From positions 1 to 64,000 of the forward strand of contig NZ_JALLPO010000006.1 in the NCBI RefSeq assembly GCF_023276435.1: a stretch of DNA of 64,000 nt. Reading direction: 5' to 3'. This document shows positions 38,995-48,786 of this stretch, in pieces. A program made the position numbers and the translations under genes. Below the pieces are notes generated by a model that saw only the letters and a program-made list of their open reading frames with translations, was not told where the DNA came from and did not search any database. The DNA comes from Sphaerisporangium perillae. GTDB lineage: Bacteria > Actinomycetota > Actinomycetes > Streptosporangiales > Streptosporangiaceae. Numbering within the stretch: the first letter of the stretch is position 1; each line of letters opens with the position of its first letter.

Positions 38995-40077
38995 TTAGGA
39001 GTTCTTGTGGATGCGGCTGATCTCTACCCAGCGGGTCAGGGTTTCGGCGGCGCGGCCGGAGTCGATGGCTTCGGCGGCGCGGGTGTAGGCACCGCGCATG
39101 GCGGTGACCAGGGCGTCCCCGGGGACTCCCGGGCCGGGCTCGGCGGAGTCGAGGGGGGCGAGGTCCAGGCTGACCAGGGCGGCCGCGGCGTTCAGCAGCA
39201 CGGCGTCGCGTACCGGGCCGGTCTTGCCGCCCACCAGGTCGTGCACGGCGCGCGCGTTGAACTCGACGTCGCCGCCGCGCAGCGCGTCGGGCTCGGAGCG
39301 GGGGACGCCGATGTCGAGCGGGTCGAAGGAGGTCTCGACGGCGGTGCCGTCTCTGACCACCCAGATCGTGGAGGTCGTGGCCGTGGACAGCTCGTCCAGC
39401 CCGTCGTCGCCCCGGAACACCAGGGCCGACACGCCGCGCTCGGCGAACACGCCGGCGATGACCGGCAGCATGCGGGCGTCGTAGACGCCGATGGCCTGCG
39501 CCGTCGGGCGGGCCGGGTTGGTGAGCGGGCCGAGGAAGTTGAAGACGGTGGGGACGCCGATCTCCTTGCGGGCGGGCCCGGCGAAGCGCAGCGCGGGGTG
39601 GTAGACCGGCGCGAAGCAGAAGGCGATGCCCGCCTCGACGGCGGTGCGCGCCGTCGACTCCGGGGGCAGGTCCAGCACGACGCCGAGGTGTTCGAGCACG
39701 TCGGCCGCCCCGCACGAGGAGGACGCCGCGCGGTTGCCGTGCTTGACCACCCGCGCCCCGGCGGCGGCCGCGACGATCGCGGCCATCGTCGAGACGTTGA
39801 CCGTGTGGGCGCGGTCGCCTCCGGTGCCCACGATGTCGACGGTCGGGCCGTCGACCGACAGCCGCGTGGCGCGGTCGAGCATGGTGCGCGCGAGCCCGGT
39901 GACCTCGGCGACCGTCTCGCCCTTGGCCCGCAGGGCGACGGCGAAGGCGGCGATCTGGGCGGTCGTCGCGGACCCGGACATGATCTCGCTCATGGCCCAG
40001 GCTGTCTCATCGGCGGTGAGGTGCTCACGGGCGATCAGGGCCGTGAGCAACGCAGGCCATGTGGTGCGCGCGTCCAT
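38995..40077 (-). CDS. trpD: Anthranilate phosphoribosyltransferase
   Basis: A 360-residue TrpD that transfers phosphoribosyl from PRPP to anthranilate in tryptophan synthesis. Motifs are complete: [18 protein letters not shown] (PRPP loop), [20 protein letters not shown], and [16 protein letters not shown] 40077 with GGAG five bases upstream gives the normal length. The frame stays open for 78 more codons upstream through the hairpin repeats, but those codons are low-complexity and not part of the family. The gene lies apart from other trp genes, between the exonuclease/UvrC-like and cytochrome genes, as in other actinobacteria. Its ribosome site is inside the first repeat hairpin. Confidence 0.95.
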   Translation of the reverse strand: MDARTTWPALLTALIAREHLTADETAWAMSEIMSGSATTAQIAAFAVALRAKGETVAEVTGLARTMLDRATRLSVDGPTVDIVGTGGDRAHTVNVSTMAAIVAAAAGARVVKHGNRAASSSCGAADVLEHLGVVLDLPPESTARTAVEAGIAFCFAPVYHPALRFAGPARKEIGVPTVFNFLGPLTNPARPTAQAIGVYDARMLPVIAGVFAERGVSALVFRGDDGLDELSTATTSTIWVVRDGTAVETSFDPLDIGVPRSEPDALRGGDVEFNARAVHDLVGGKTGPVRDAVLLNAAAALVSLDLAPLDSAEPGPGVPGDALVTAMRGAYTRAAEAIDSGRAAETLTRWVEISRIHKNS

Positions 40078-40082
40078 GGATT

Positions 40083-40368
40083 CTCCGGTCGGTGGGAGGA
40101 GGCGTGGGTCTCCATCACTGGGCGGAGATGCGGATCTCCGATCAGTGGAGGGGGGAGCGGACCTCCATCGGTGAGCGGGGGGTCGACCTCCGCGGGTGGA
40201 GGAGAAGACCCCGTCGGTGGGGCGAGGGGCCGACCTCCGTAGGTGGAGGAGGGGCCCGTCGGGCGGTGGAGGAGCGGGTCTCCGGGTAGAGGCGGAGGGT
40301 CGGACCTTCATCGGCGGATGGAGGGCGTTCTCCGGTCAGTGGAGAGGACGTTCTCCGGTCAGTGGGAG
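40083..40368. repeat. About twelve imperfect ~23-bp hairpin repeats in front of trpD
   Basis: Units of the form CTCC-N(about 7)-GGAG, often CTCCGGTCAGTGGAG, follow one another with G-rich spacers. The last two share 20 or more identical bases. The array begins at the trpD ribosome site (the GGAG is one arm of unit 1) and ends inside the last codons of the receiver-like gene (stop at 40359). Confidence 0.85.
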
Positions 40369-40754
40369 ATGCGGGTGGCCGAGCGGCGGCGTATGAGGCC
40401 GGCGACGGCCTCGGCGAGCGCCATCGGGTCGAGCGGCTGGGCCACGACGGCGTCGGCCCTGGACCAGTCGGCGAGCCATCGGTCGTCCCGGCGCCCGATG
40501 ATCAGGCAGATCGGCGGGCAGTCGTACACCTCGTCCTTGGCCTGGCGGCTGATGCCCATGCCGCCCGCGGGAACGGCTTCGCCGTCCAGCACGGCGACGT
40601 CGATCTCGCCGGAGTCGAGGTGCTTGATGACGGCCGGCTGCGTCGCGCACTCGACGATCTCCACGAGGGGCACGTCGGCGGCGGGACGCCGCCCGATCGC
40701 CAGCCGCACCTTCTCGCGGGTGCTTGCGTCGTCGCTGTAGACGAGAACCCTCAT
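40359..40754 (-). CDS. Degenerate receiver-domain protein
   Basis: A 131-residue single receiver-like domain. The first strand ends in SDD and the phospho-acceptor position is Asp57 in VAVLDGE, so the acidic pocket is largely kept. However, the conserved Thr/Ser strand reads CLIIGR, and the Lys before Pro is replaced by Gln (VAQPLDP). This suggests a pseudo-receiver that binds partners without normal phospho-switching. It lies upstream of trpD and divergent from ctaE, a neighbourhood I recall from other actinobacteria. No output domain or kinase is adjacent. Confidence 0.78.
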   Translation of the reverse strand: MRVLVYSDDASTREKVRLAIGRRPAADVPLVEIVECATQPAVIKHLDSGEIDVAVLDGEAVPAGGMGISRQAKDEVYDCPPICLIIGRRDDRWLADWSRADAVVAQPLDPMALAEAVAGLIRRRSATRISH

Positions 40755-40935
40755 GCTCACGGTCGCGCTCACTATCGATTGACGAGGTATGGTCACCACG
40801 GATGCTACCTGTCCCTGACGACGGAATCCCAGACCAGTCACACTTGGCGTAGTTCCAGGCTTATGTCTGGTTTATCGGACTGATGCGTCCCTAACCGGGG
40901 GGTCGTGCGGCGACCCGACCTGGAGAGCCGCAATA

Positions 40936-41562
40936 ATGCTGGGCGTGGCGACAGCATCCGCAATTACGACGACGACAGCAGCATCGTCCCGCAGGCCCAA
41001 TCTGGTCCAGGTGGGGACGATCGTCTGGCTGTCCTCTGAGCTCATGTTCTTCGCGGCGCTGTTCGCGATGTACTTCACCATCCGGTCGGTCAGTCTCGGC
41101 CAGGACAAGCCCTGGCCGACGCTGCCTGAGGGCGTCCAACTGGACGTGCCGTACGCGCTGGTCAACACGATCGTCCTGGTGCTGTCGAGTGTGACGTGCC
41201 AGCTCGGCGTGTGGGCCGCCGAGAAGGGCCAGGTCAAGAAGCTCCGCTTCTGGTACCTCATCAGCTTCCTCATGGGCGCCTGGTTCGTCGGAGGCCAGCT
41301 GTACGAGTACACCAACCTGGTACACGAGGGCGTGACCCTGTCCTCCAACGCCTACGGTTCGGTCTTCTACCTGACCACGGGCTTCCACGGCCTTCACGTG
41401 ACCGGTGGCCTGATCGCGTTCCTGTTCATGCTGGGACGCACGTACGCCGCGAAGCGCTTCACCCATGAGCAGGCCACCAGCGCGATCGTCGTGTCCTACT
41501 ACTGGCACTTCGTCGACGTCGTCTGGATCGGCCTCTTCGCGACCATCTACATCATCAAATGA
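40936..41562 (+). CDS. ctaE: Cytochrome c oxidase subunit III
   Basis: A 208-residue membrane protein with five transmembrane helices, the short actinobacterial form of aa3 oxidase subunit III. Typical segments are [19 protein letters not shown], the [27 protein letters not shown] loop (family Glu and His positions), [10 protein letters not shown] and [20 protein letters not shown] precedes ATG 40936. It is the first gene of the ctaE-qcrCAB operon and overlaps or nearly touches qcrC. The partner subunits I, II and IV are at 46724-49571 on the other strand. Confidence 0.95.
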   Translation: MLGVATASAITTTTAASSRRPNLVQVGTIVWLSSELMFFAALFAMYFTIRSVSLGQDKPWPTLPEGVQLDVPYALVNTIVLVLSSVTCQLGVWAAEKGQVKKLRFWYLISFLMGAWFVGGQLYEYTNLVHEGVTLSSNAYGSVFYLTTGFHGLHVTGGLIAFLFMLGRTYAAKRFTHEQATSAIVVSYYWHFVDVVWIGLFATIYIIK

Positions 41563-41579
41563 TCGGAACGAGGATATCG

Positions 41580-42410
41580 GTGAACTCGATCACCGCACGG
41601 AGGCGGCATCCACTCGCGCGATACGCCGTCCTCCTCCTGGCCCTGAGCCTCCTCGGAGGGGTGTACGCCCTGCTGGCGCCCGGAGGAGACCGGGCCGACG
41701 CGGCGATCGCCTCCGGCAGGGCGGACGACGTGGCCGCAGGCAAGGAGCTCTTCGCGGCGCACTGCGCGAGCTGCCACGGCCTCAACGCCGAGGGGACGTA
41801 CTCCTCCGGCGGTGCATCGGGCCCGAGCCTCATCGGCGTCGGCGCGGCGGCCGTGGACTTCCAGGTGTCCAGCGGCCGCATGCCGTTGTCCGACCCCGGC
41901 CCCCAGGCGCCGCGCAAGCGCACGCCGGAGTGGGTGAACCAGGACGCGATCCGGCAGCTCGCCGCGTACGTGCAGTCGCTCGGCGGCGGCCCGACCAAGC
42001 CCTCCGCGGAGATGGTCGACCCCACCAAGGGTGACGCCGCGAAGGGCGGTGAGCTGTTCCGGGCGAACTGCATCCAGTGCCACAACTTCGTGGGCTCGGG
42101 CGGCGGCCTGACCTACGGCAAGTACGCGCCTCCGCTGAACCCGGCCTCGCCGACCCAGATCTACGAGGCGATGGTCACGGGCCCGCAGGCGATGCCGGTC
42201 TTCAACGACAGCACGATCACCCCCGAGCAGAAGCGGGACATGATCGCCTACATCGTCAGCGTCCGCAACCAGCCGGACCCGGGCGGCAGCGGCCTCGGCC
42301 GCATCGGTCCGGTCACCGAGGGTCTCGTGGCCTGGGTCGTCGGCATCAGCCTTCTCGTTCTCGCCGCCATCTGGATCACTGCGAAGAAGCGTCAGGCCAA
42401 CCATGACTGA
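41580..42410 (+). CDS. qcrC: Diheme cytochrome c subunit of the bcc complex
   Basis: A 276-residue membrane-tethered cytochrome c with two heme sites, CASCH and CIQCH, each in a separate class I domain with downstream Met ligands (GRMPL and AMPVF). An N-terminal helix and a C-terminal helix anchor it. It replaces soluble cytochrome c by carrying electrons from the bc complex to the aa3 oxidase in the supercomplex. GTG 41580 with GAGG six bases upstream fits the family start; an ATG at 41559 overlapping the ctaE stop would add seven residues. Overlaps qcrA by 8 bp. Confidence 0.95.
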   Translation: MNSITARRRHPLARYAVLLLALSLLGGVYALLAPGGDRADAAIASGRADDVAAGKELFAAHCASCHGLNAEGTYSSGGASGPSLIGVGAAAVDFQVSSGRMPLSDPGPQAPRKRTPEWVNQDAIRQLAAYVQSLGGGPTKPSAEMVDPTKGDAAKGGELFRANCIQCHNFVGSGGGLTYGKYAPPLNPASPTQIYEAMVTGPQAMPVFNDSTITPEQKRDMIAYIVSVRNQPDPGGSGLGRIGPVTEGLVAWVVGISLLVLAAIWITAKKRQANHD

Positions 42411-43476
42411 GAACTCCAACGACATCGAGCAGGCCGAGGATCGCGTCCCGAGGCGCGTCATCGGCACGCCCCCGCCGCGGGGTGAGGCGTCCGCGCTCGG
42501 CGCGCCTGCAAGCACCGACGAGCCGATCGTGTACGAGGGGGCGACGTTCCCCGACCCGGCCAAGGCACGCAAGGCCGAGCGCATCGTCGCCCTGCTGTTC
42601 CTGGTGTCCTTCGTCGGTGCCGTCGCGTTCATCGCGTCCTATGTCGCCTTCCAGGTCGGCACGATCGGCAGGACTCAGGTCTCCAACTTCGCGCTGGGAA
42701 GCTCGCTGACCGTCGCCCTGCTGGCTCTGGCGGCCGGCATCGTGGTCTGGGTCCGGCAGATCATGCCGAAGTACAACCTGGTCCAGCAGCGCCACCCGAT
42801 GGTGTCGGACCCCGAGGTCCGCGAGTCGGTCGCCGAGACCTTCCTGCAGGGCGCCAACGAGAGCGGCTTCGTCAAGCACAAGCTGCTGCGCCGCACGCTC
42901 CTGCTGGCGGCGGCCCCGCTCGGCCTGCTGCCGCTGGTGCTGCTGAAGGACCTCGGCCCTCTGCCGGAGACCACCCTGCGGCACACGGTCTGGAAGAAGG
43001 GCCGGCGCCTGATGGTGGAGGGCACCAAGCAGCCCATCCGCGCGGCGGACTTCAACTCCCCCGGCGGCATCCTGTCGGTGGTGCCCGAGGGCTACGAGGA
43101 GGACCTCAACGCCCTCGCCAAGGCCACGCTGATCCTGATCAAGTTCAGGCCAGAAGACCTCAAACCGGGCACCAAACTCAATTGGACCCACGACAGCATC
43201 GTTGCGTACTCTAAAATCTGTACGCACGTGGGCTGTCCGGCGGCGCTGTACGAGCAGACGACGCACCACATCCTCTGCCCCTGCCACCAGTCCACCTTCG
43301 ACGCCGCCGACGGAGCGAAGGTCATCTTCGGCCCGGCGGCGCGTCCCTTGCCCCAGCTGCCGATCGGTGTCGACGGCGAGGGCTACCTCATCGCACAGAG
43401 CGACTTCAACGTCCCGGTCGGCCCGAGCTTCTGGGAGCGCGGGGACGCCGAAGCCGAAGCTAGGGGGCAGGCATGA
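42403..43476 (+). CDS. qcrA: Rieske iron-sulfur subunit of the bcc complex
   Basis: A 357-residue Rieske protein with the actinobacterial three-helix N-terminal membrane part (helices near residues 60-80, 95-115 and 165-185). The [2Fe-2S] ligands are in CTHVGC and CPCHQS near residues 270-295. It takes electrons from menaquinol and passes them to the diheme QcrC. The start lies within the end of qcrC and its stop overlaps qcrB (ATGA), so translation is coupled. Confidence 0.96.
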   Translation: MTENSNDIEQAEDRVPRRVIGTPPPRGEASALGAPASTDEPIVYEGATFPDPAKARKAERIVALLFLVSFVGAVAFIASYVAFQVGTIGRTQVSNFALGSSLTVALLALAAGIVVWVRQIMPKYNLVQQRHPMVSDPEVRESVAETFLQGANESGFVKHKLLRRTLLLAAAPLGLLPLVLLKDLGPLPETTLRHTVWKKGRRLMVEGTKQPIRAADFNSPGGILSVVPEGYEEDLNALAKATLILIKFRPEDLKPGTKLNWTHDSIVAYSKICTHVGCPAALYEQTTHHILCPCHQSTFDAADGAKVIFGPAARPLPQLPIGVDGEGYLIAQSDFNVPVGPSFWERGDAEAEARGQA

Positions 43477-45119
43477 GCCTCGACAGCGCTCCGAAGGCCA
43501 TCGCGGGACCCGCGAACTTCATCGACGAGCGCATCGGCGCGGGCAGCTTTCTCAAGCGCAACCTCCGCAAGGTCTTCCCTGACCACTGGTCGTTCCTGCT
43601 TGGTGAGATCGCCCTCTACTCGTTCGTCATCCTGCTGCTCACCGGCACGTTCCTGACGTTCTGGTTCAAGCCGAGCATGGGTGAGGTCACCTACAACGGC
43701 TCCTACGGGCCGCTGGTCGGCGTCCACATGTCCGAGGCCTACGCCTCGTCGCTGAACATCAGCTTCGACGTCCGCGGCGGCCTGCTGATGCGGCAGATCC
43801 ACCACTGGGCGGCGCTGCTGTTCGTGGCGGGCATGATGGTGCACATGCTCCGGGTGTTCTTCACCGGCGCGTACCGCAAGCCGCGCGAGCTCAACTGGAT
43901 CATCGGTGTGCTGCTGCTCAACCTGGCCCTCCTCGAGGGCCTGACCGGCTACTCCCTGCCCGACGACCTGCTCTCCGGCGCCGGTCTGCGGATCACCGAG
44001 GGTGTGCTCATCTCGCTCCCGCTGGTCGGCACCTACGCCACGTTCTTCCTGTTCGGCGGGGAGTATCCCGGCCACGACGTGATCTCGCGGTTCTACAGCA
44101 TCCACATCCTGCTGATCCCGGGCATCCTGCTGGCGCTGATCACCGCCCACCTGATCCTCATGTGGGTGCAGAAGCACACACAGATGCCGGGCAAGGGCCG
44201 CACCGAGCAGAACGTGGTAGGCGCGCCGTTCTACCCGTCGTTCATGGCCAAGTCGGGCGCCTACTTCCTGTTCACCTTCGGAGTCCTGGCGCTGCTCGGC
44301 ACGTTCGCCCAGATCAACCCGATCTGGCTGTTCGGGCCGTACACGCCGGCGGACATCTCGGCGGGTTCGCAGCCCGACTTCTACATGGGCTTCCTGGAGG
44401 GCTCACTGCGGCTCATGCCGTCGTGGGAGATCAACTTCCTGGGCTACACGCTGCCACTGAGCGTGCTCATCCCGGCGCTGCTGCCACTGGGCATCGTCAT
44501 GACCGGCCTGGCGCTCTACCCGTTCGCCGAGCAGTGGATCACCGGGGACAGACGCGAGCACCACATCGCCGACCGGCCCCGCAACAACCCTCACCGCACC
44601 GCGATCGGCATGGCGGCCATCACGTTCTACGGCCTTCTGTGGCTGCTGGGCGCCAACGACTGGATCTCGGCGAAGTTCCACATCTCGCTGTACACCACGA
44701 CCAATGTCGGCCGGGTGCTGATCATCGCCGGACCGGCGATCGCGTACTTCGTCGCTTACCGCATGTGCATCGGCCTCCAGCGTCACGACCAGGACGTCCT
44801 GTCCCACGGCGTCGAGTCCGGCGTCATCAAGCGCATGCCGAGCGGCGAGTACATCGAGGTCCACGTCCCTCCGGCCGAGGACATCGCGGCGCACGTGCGA
44901 GGCAAGGAGCCCATCCCGGCGATCGAGGCGGCCCCGGATTCCGACGGGGTTCCCCCCAAGGGGATGCGCGGCCCGCTCGGACGGCTCCGGGCCAAGCTCA
45001 GCGAGACCTACTCGACCGACACCGAGGCCATCTCGCTGGACGAGGGCCACAACGGCCACGGCGCTCCGCACGCCGCGGTCGGCGCCGGCGAGGACGAGAC
45101 CAAGTCGATCGGCCACTGA
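43473..45119 (+). CDS. qcrB: Cytochrome b subunit of the bcc complex
   Basis: A 548-residue membrane cytochrome b. Four heme-ligand His residues lie in the helices with RQIHHWAALLFVAGMMVHMLR and YSIHILLIPGILLALITAHL. The quinol-site segment PADISAGSQPDFYMGFLEG is the actinobacterial form. The long C-terminal cytoplasmic tail (about residues 440-548) is hydrophilic and characteristic of this phylum. It is the target protein of bcc inhibitors in mycobacteria. Last gene of the ctaE-qcrCAB operon, closed by a strong bidirectional hairpin. Confidence 0.96.
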   Translation: MSLDSAPKAIAGPANFIDERIGAGSFLKRNLRKVFPDHWSFLLGEIALYSFVILLLTGTFLTFWFKPSMGEVTYNGSYGPLVGVHMSEAYASSLNISFDVRGGLLMRQIHHWAALLFVAGMMVHMLRVFFTGAYRKPRELNWIIGVLLLNLALLEGLTGYSLPDDLLSGAGLRITEGVLISLPLVGTYATFFLFGGEYPGHDVISRFYSIHILLIPGILLALITAHLILMWVQKHTQMPGKGRTEQNVVGAPFYPSFMAKSGAYFLFTFGVLALLGTFAQINPIWLFGPYTPADISAGSQPDFYMGFLEGSLRLMPSWEINFLGYTLPLSVLIPALLPLGIVMTGLALYPFAEQWITGDRREHHIADRPRNNPHRTAIGMAAITFYGLLWLLGANDWISAKFHISLYTTTNVGRVLIIAGPAIAYFVAYRMCIGLQRHDQDVLSHGVESGVIKRMPSGEYIEVHVPPAEDIAAHVRGKEPIPAIEAAPDSDGVPPKGMRGPLGRLRAKLSETYSTDTEAISLDEGHNGHGAPHAAVGAGEDETKSIGH

Positions 45120-45177
45120 GCGAGCGGGAGAGTCACCACCGAGCGCCGGCCACCCGGCCGGCTCCGGACGAAGTAAG

Positions 45178-45210
45178 AAGGGCCCGGGCGCGAAACGCGC
45201 CCGGGCCCTT
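45178..45210. terminator. Bidirectional terminator between qcrB and the L,D-transpeptidase gene
   Basis: A perfect 15-bp stem (AAGGGCCCGGGCGCG/CGCGCCCGGGCCCTT) with an AAA loop and a T-rich end lies between the convergent genes. It can stop transcripts from both sides. Confidence 0.85.
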
Positions 45211-45218
45211 TCGTGTCG

Positions 45219-46505
45219 TCATGAGGTGACGCGCTTCTTCGTCGAGTCGTCGGTCTGCCGGGTCGTGTGGTCGGTCACCGGAGTGACGGACAGCGCCTCG
45301 GTCGTGAACCCCGACCGCAGCCCGCTCCAGCGCAGCCACTGGGGCCAGGTCTCCTGCCAGTGGCCCCACCCGTTGCCGGGGTCCAGCTGGCGCGGCGTGC
45401 CGCTCACGATGATCGGGTCGCCGATGAGGGTGGTCTCCTTGAACCACTTGGCGTTCGACGGGCTGACGTTGATGCAGCCGTGGCTGACGTTGGAGTTGCC
45501 CTGCGACCCCACCGACCAAGGGGCGCCGTGGACGTACTCCCCGCTGTCGGAGATGCGCACGGTGTCGTACACGGTGAGGCTGTAGTAGCCGGGGCTGCCG
45601 GGCCCGGCGTCGGGGGACGTCATGGTGGTGACGTCCTCGCGCGACATCGCCAGGTGGACGCCGTTGGTCGTGTAGTGCTTCCAGTTGCCGCCCTGCCCGG
45701 CGCTGAGCGGGATCGTCCTGATCACCTGGCCGTCGCGCTTGACCGTCATCTGGTGGGTGACGGTGTCGGCGTGGCTGATCTGGGCCCGGCCGATCTCGAA
45801 CTCGCGGACGTAGTCCTGGGCCCCGTACGTTCCCGGACCTCCGCGCACGCCGGCGAGCTGGGCGATCAGCTTCACCTTGGTGTGGGCCGGCCACCACTGC
45901 TTGGGCCGGAAACTGACCGACTTGTCGTCGAACCAGTGCCAGGCGCCTTCCACCGGCTTGGAGGTCTGCACCATGAGGTTGCGCTCGACCGACACCCGGT
46001 CGGTGATGGGCCGGTCGAAGGTCAGCATGATCGGCATGCCGATGCCGACGGTCATGCCGGTGATCTCCTTGTTCGGGAGGATCTTGTCGACGGCGAACGA
46101 GTGGGTGGCCTTGAGCGTGGAGAACTCGCTGCTCACCTGCTTGGTCGTGCCCGAGGGGCCCGCGGCGACCACCGTGACCTGATAGGTCTCCCCCGGTGCC
46201 ATCGTGCGCTTGCTGCGCCACTGGGTGCGGTCGGCGCTGAGCACTCCCGCGATGGGGGTGTTCCTGGACTTCGTGTGGACCGTGACGCTCCTGAGAACCC
46301 CGTTGACGGCCCCGATCATGACAGGCAGCTCAGGGGCCACCTGAGTCGCCCCGTTGCCCGGAGAGACGCTCACAGCCACGTCCCGCCGTGAACCAGAAGA
46401 GTTACCTTGCCCTTTCTCGGTGCCGGAGCCCGCACAACCACCGACCAGCAGCAGGGCCAGCGCTCCCGTCCCAATGGCGACCACCCGGATCTCGACGTGT
46501 CCCAC
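45219..46505 (-). CDS. Lipoprotein L,D-transpeptidase (LdtMt2-type)
   Basis: A 428-residue lipoprotein that forms 3-3 cross-links in peptidoglycan. The lipobox is LLLVGGCAG. Two Ig-like (Big) domains fill residues about 40-255. The YkuD catalytic domain (about 256-385) has YVHGAPWS and SHGCINVS with the nucleophile Cys, and the C-terminal extension is rich in Trp (WGHWQETWPQWLRW). This is the build of LdtMt2 and similar actinobacterial enzymes, which resist most beta-lactams. It stands alone between two terminators. Confidence 0.94.
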   Translation of the reverse strand: MGHVEIRVVAIGTGALALLLVGGCAGSGTEKGQGNSSGSRRDVAVSVSPGNGATQVAPELPVMIGAVNGVLRSVTVHTKSRNTPIAGVLSADRTQWRSKRTMAPGETYQVTVVAAGPSGTTKQVSSEFSTLKATHSFAVDKILPNKEITGMTVGIGMPIMLTFDRPITDRVSVERNLMVQTSKPVEGAWHWFDDKSVSFRPKQWWPAHTKVKLIAQLAGVRGGPGTYGAQDYVREFEIGRAQISHADTVTHQMTVKRDGQVIRTIPLSAGQGGNWKHYTTNGVHLAMSREDVTTMTSPDAGPGSPGYYSLTVYDTVRISDSGEYVHGAPWSVGSQGNSNVSHGCINVSPSNAKWFKETTLIGDPIIVSGTPRQLDPGNGWGHWQETWPQWLRWSGLRSGFTTEALSVTPVTDHTTRQTDDSTKKRVTS

Positions 46506-46606
46506 GTTACGTCTCCCCCGCTCCGATGGATCACTCCTTGTGAGTTATTACCCGGTTACAGCGTGTCGTGTACCTGTGCTCAACGAGAAAGGCCGAAACG
46601 TCCAGC

Positions 46607-46666
46607 AAAAAAGCCGCGCTGGTGGTCGACGGTTCCTTGACGGAACAAGTCGGCCACCAGCGCGGC
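46607..46666 (-). terminator. Intrinsic terminator after ctaF
   Basis: On the minus strand an 18-bp, nearly perfect stem (GCCGCGCTGGTGG core) is followed directly by TTTTTT. This is one of the few textbook rho-independent terminators in the window, 57 bases past the ctaF stop. Confidence 0.85.
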
Positions 46667-46723
46667 GGAGTGGGGTGGGAGAGGGGCTCGGACGCCTGTG
46701 GCGACGCCTGGGGGCCCGCTCCG

Positions 46724-47119
46724 TCAGTGCGTGAAGTGTCCCCGGTAGTACTGGAAGACGAAGCCGATGGCGGCCATGATCACGGCGAACGCGCCGATGA
46801 TGAACATCCACCAGCCGATGACGAAGCCGACGGTCATGAGCGCGACCGCGAGGCAGAGGAACAGCGGCCACCAGCTCGACGGGCTGAAGAAGCCCAGCTC
46901 GCCGGCGCCGTCGCTGATCTCGGCGTCCTTCCTGTCCTCCGGCTGCTCGCCGATGCGGCGCGCGGTGAACAGCAGGTAGTAGCCGATCATGAGCGCCAGG
47001 CCCACCGAGATGGCGAGCGCCGTGGTGCCGGTCGGCTCCTTGGACCAGAACCAGTAGACGAGGTCCACCGCGGCGAAGAAGATGCCGCAGAGGAGGAACA
47101 TCCAGCCCTGAACCTTCAT
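46724..47119 (-). CDS. ctaF: Cytochrome c oxidase subunit IV (actinobacterial CtaF)
   Basis: A 131-residue membrane protein with four hydrophobic helices. It is typical of the small actinobacterial subunit [15 protein letters not shown] at the start, [23 protein letters not shown] in the loop, and [12 protein letters not shown]. Its ATG overlaps the ctaD stop (ATGA). It belongs to the aa3 oxidase built from CtaC, CtaD, CtaE and CtaF. Confidence 0.95.
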   Translation of the reverse strand: MKVQGWMFLLCGIFFAAVDLVYWFWSKEPTGTTALAISVGLALMIGYYLLFTARRIGEQPEDRKDAEISDGAGELGFFSPSSWWPLFLCLAVALMTVGFVIGWWMFIIGAFAVIMAAIGFVFQYYRGHFTH

Positions 47120-48786
47120 CGGGTCTCCTCCAGCTCCTTCTCCGGAGCCAGCCGGTGCGGGTTTTTCAGGTCGAAGGCAGGACGCTCCGACCGGATGCGC
47201 GGCAGCTTGGTGAAGTTGTGCCGCGGCGGCGGGCAGGAGGTCGCCCATTCCAGGGAGTTGCCGAAGCCCCAGGGGTCGTCGACGGTGACCTTGGGAGCGT
47301 GCCGCCAGGTGCGCCACACGTTGTACAGGAACGGCAGCGTGGAGGCGCCGAGGATGAACGCGCCCACGGAGGACACCACGTTCAGGTCGGTGAAGCCGTC
47401 CGCCGGCGAGTAGTCGGCGTACCGGCGCGGGAAGCCCTCGGCGCCGAGCCAGTGCTGCACCAGGAAGGTGGTGTGGAAGCCGATGAACAGCGTCCAGAAG
47501 TGCCACTTGCCCAGCGTGTCGTTGAGCATCCGGCCGGTGAACTTCGGCCACCAGAAGTAGAAGCCGGAGAACATCGCGAACACGACGGTGCCGAAGACGA
47601 CGTAGTGGAAGTGGGCGACCACGAAGTAGGAGTCGCTCACCTGGAAGTCCAGCGGCGGCGAGGCCAGGATGATGCCGGTGAGGCCGCCGAACAGGAACGT
47701 CACCAGGAAGCCCACCGCGAACAGCATCGGTGAGGCGAAGGTGATATGCCCTCGCCACATGGTGCCGATCCAGTTGAAGAACTTCACGCCGGTCGGCACG
47801 GCGATGAGGAAGGTCATGAACGAGAAGAACGGCAGCAGCACCTGGCCGGTGACGAACATGTGGTGCGCCCACACGGCGGCCGACAGGCCGGCGATAGTGA
47901 TCGTCGCGGCGACCAGGCCGATGTAGCCGAACACCGGCTTGCGGCTGAAGACCGGCAGCACCTCGGTGATGATGCCGAAGAACGGCAAGGCGATGATGTA
48001 CACCTCTGGATGCCCGAAGAACCAGAACAGGTGCTGCCATAGCATGGCACCGCCGGTCGTCGAGTCGAAGATGTGCGCTCCGAGGGCCCGGTCGGCCTCC
48101 AGCGCCAGCAGCGCGGCGGCCAGCACCGGGAAGGCCAGCAGCACCAGGATGCTGGTGAGCAGGATGTTCCACGTGAAGATCGGCATCCGGAACATCGTCA
48201 TGCCGGGCGCCCGCATGGTGACGATCGTGGTGATGAAGTTCACCGCGCCGAGGATCGTGCCGACGCCGGACATCGACAGGCCCATGATCCACAGGTCGCC
48301 GCCGATGCCCGGGGAGGACACGGCGTCCGACAGCGGGGTGTAGGCCGTCCAGCCGAAGGCGGCGGCGCCGCCCGGGGTGAGGAAACCCGAGACGGCGATC
48401 AGGCTGCCGAACAGGTAGAACCAGTAGCTCACCATGTTGAGGCGGGGGAACGCCACGTCGGGCGCGCCGATCTGCAGCGGCATCAGCTCGTTGGCGAAGC
48501 CCGCGAACAGCGGGGTCGCGAACATGAGCAGCATGATGGTGCCGTGCATGGTGAACAGCTGGTTGAACTGCTCGTTGCTCACGAACTGAAGGCCGGGCTG
48601 GGCCAGCTCGGCACGCATGACCAGCGCCATGACGCCGCCGATCAGGAAGAACACGAACGAGGTGATCAGGTAGAGGTGCCCGATCACCTTGTGGTCGGTC
48701 GAAGAGAGCCACCGGGCGATGACCGTGCCCTTGCGGGCCTGTCGCGGGGTGATGCCCACCCGGATGGGTTCGTTGATGGCGGTCAC
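47116..48786 (-). CDS. ctaD: Cytochrome c oxidase subunit I
   Basis: A 556-residue heme-copper oxidase core with 12 transmembrane helices. Ligand motifs are present: TMHGTIMLL (low-spin heme His), [19 protein letters not shown] (CuB His, Tyr crosslink and K-channel), VWAHHMF and [10 protein letters not shown] (heme a3 and heme a). GTG 48786 overlaps the ctaC stop (GTGA) and is preceded by GGGGAG, so the start is well supported; longer reading would give no family sequence. Reduces oxygen to water and pumps protons. Confidence 0.96.
   Translation of the reverse strand: MTAINEPIRVGITPRQARKGTVIARWLSSTDHKVIGHLYLITSFVFFLIGGVMALVMRAELAQPGLQFVSNEQFNQLFTMHGTIMLLMFATPLFAGFANELMPLQIGAPDVAFPRLNMVSYWFYLFGSLIAVSGFLTPGGAAAFGWTAYTPLSDAVSSPGIGGDLWIMGLSMSGVGTILGAVNFITTIVTMRAPGMTMFRMPIFTWNILLTSILVLLAFPVLAAALLALEADRALGAHIFDSTTGGAMLWQHLFWFFGHPEVYIIALPFFGIITEVLPVFSRKPVFGYIGLVAATITIAGLSAAVWAHHMFVTGQVLLPFFSFMTFLIAVPTGVKFFNWIGTMWRGHITFASPMLFAVGFLVTFLFGGLTGIILASPPLDFQVSDSYFVVAHFHYVVFGTVVFAMFSGFYFWWPKFTGRMLNDTLGKWHFWTLFIGFHTTFLVQHWLGAEGFPRRYADYSPADGFTDLNVVSSVGAFILGASTLPFLYNVWRTWRHAPKVTVDDPWGFGNSLEWATSCPPPRHNFTKLPRIRSERPAFDLKNPHRLAPEKELEETR

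Noticed and set aside
39007-40242. A 411-codon plus-strand frame opposite trpD
   Set aside because: It is a shadow of trpD and of the hairpin repeats, with no recognisable domain.
40078-40311. N-terminal extension of TrpD reading through the hairpin repeats
   Set aside because: The 78 extra codons are Pro/Arg/Ser-rich repeat translation. The family start and a good ribosome site are at 40077.
40083-40368. Possible CRISPR array
   Set aside because: Units are about 23 bp, imperfect, without unique spacers of constant length, and no cas genes are present. It is a minisatellite of hairpins.
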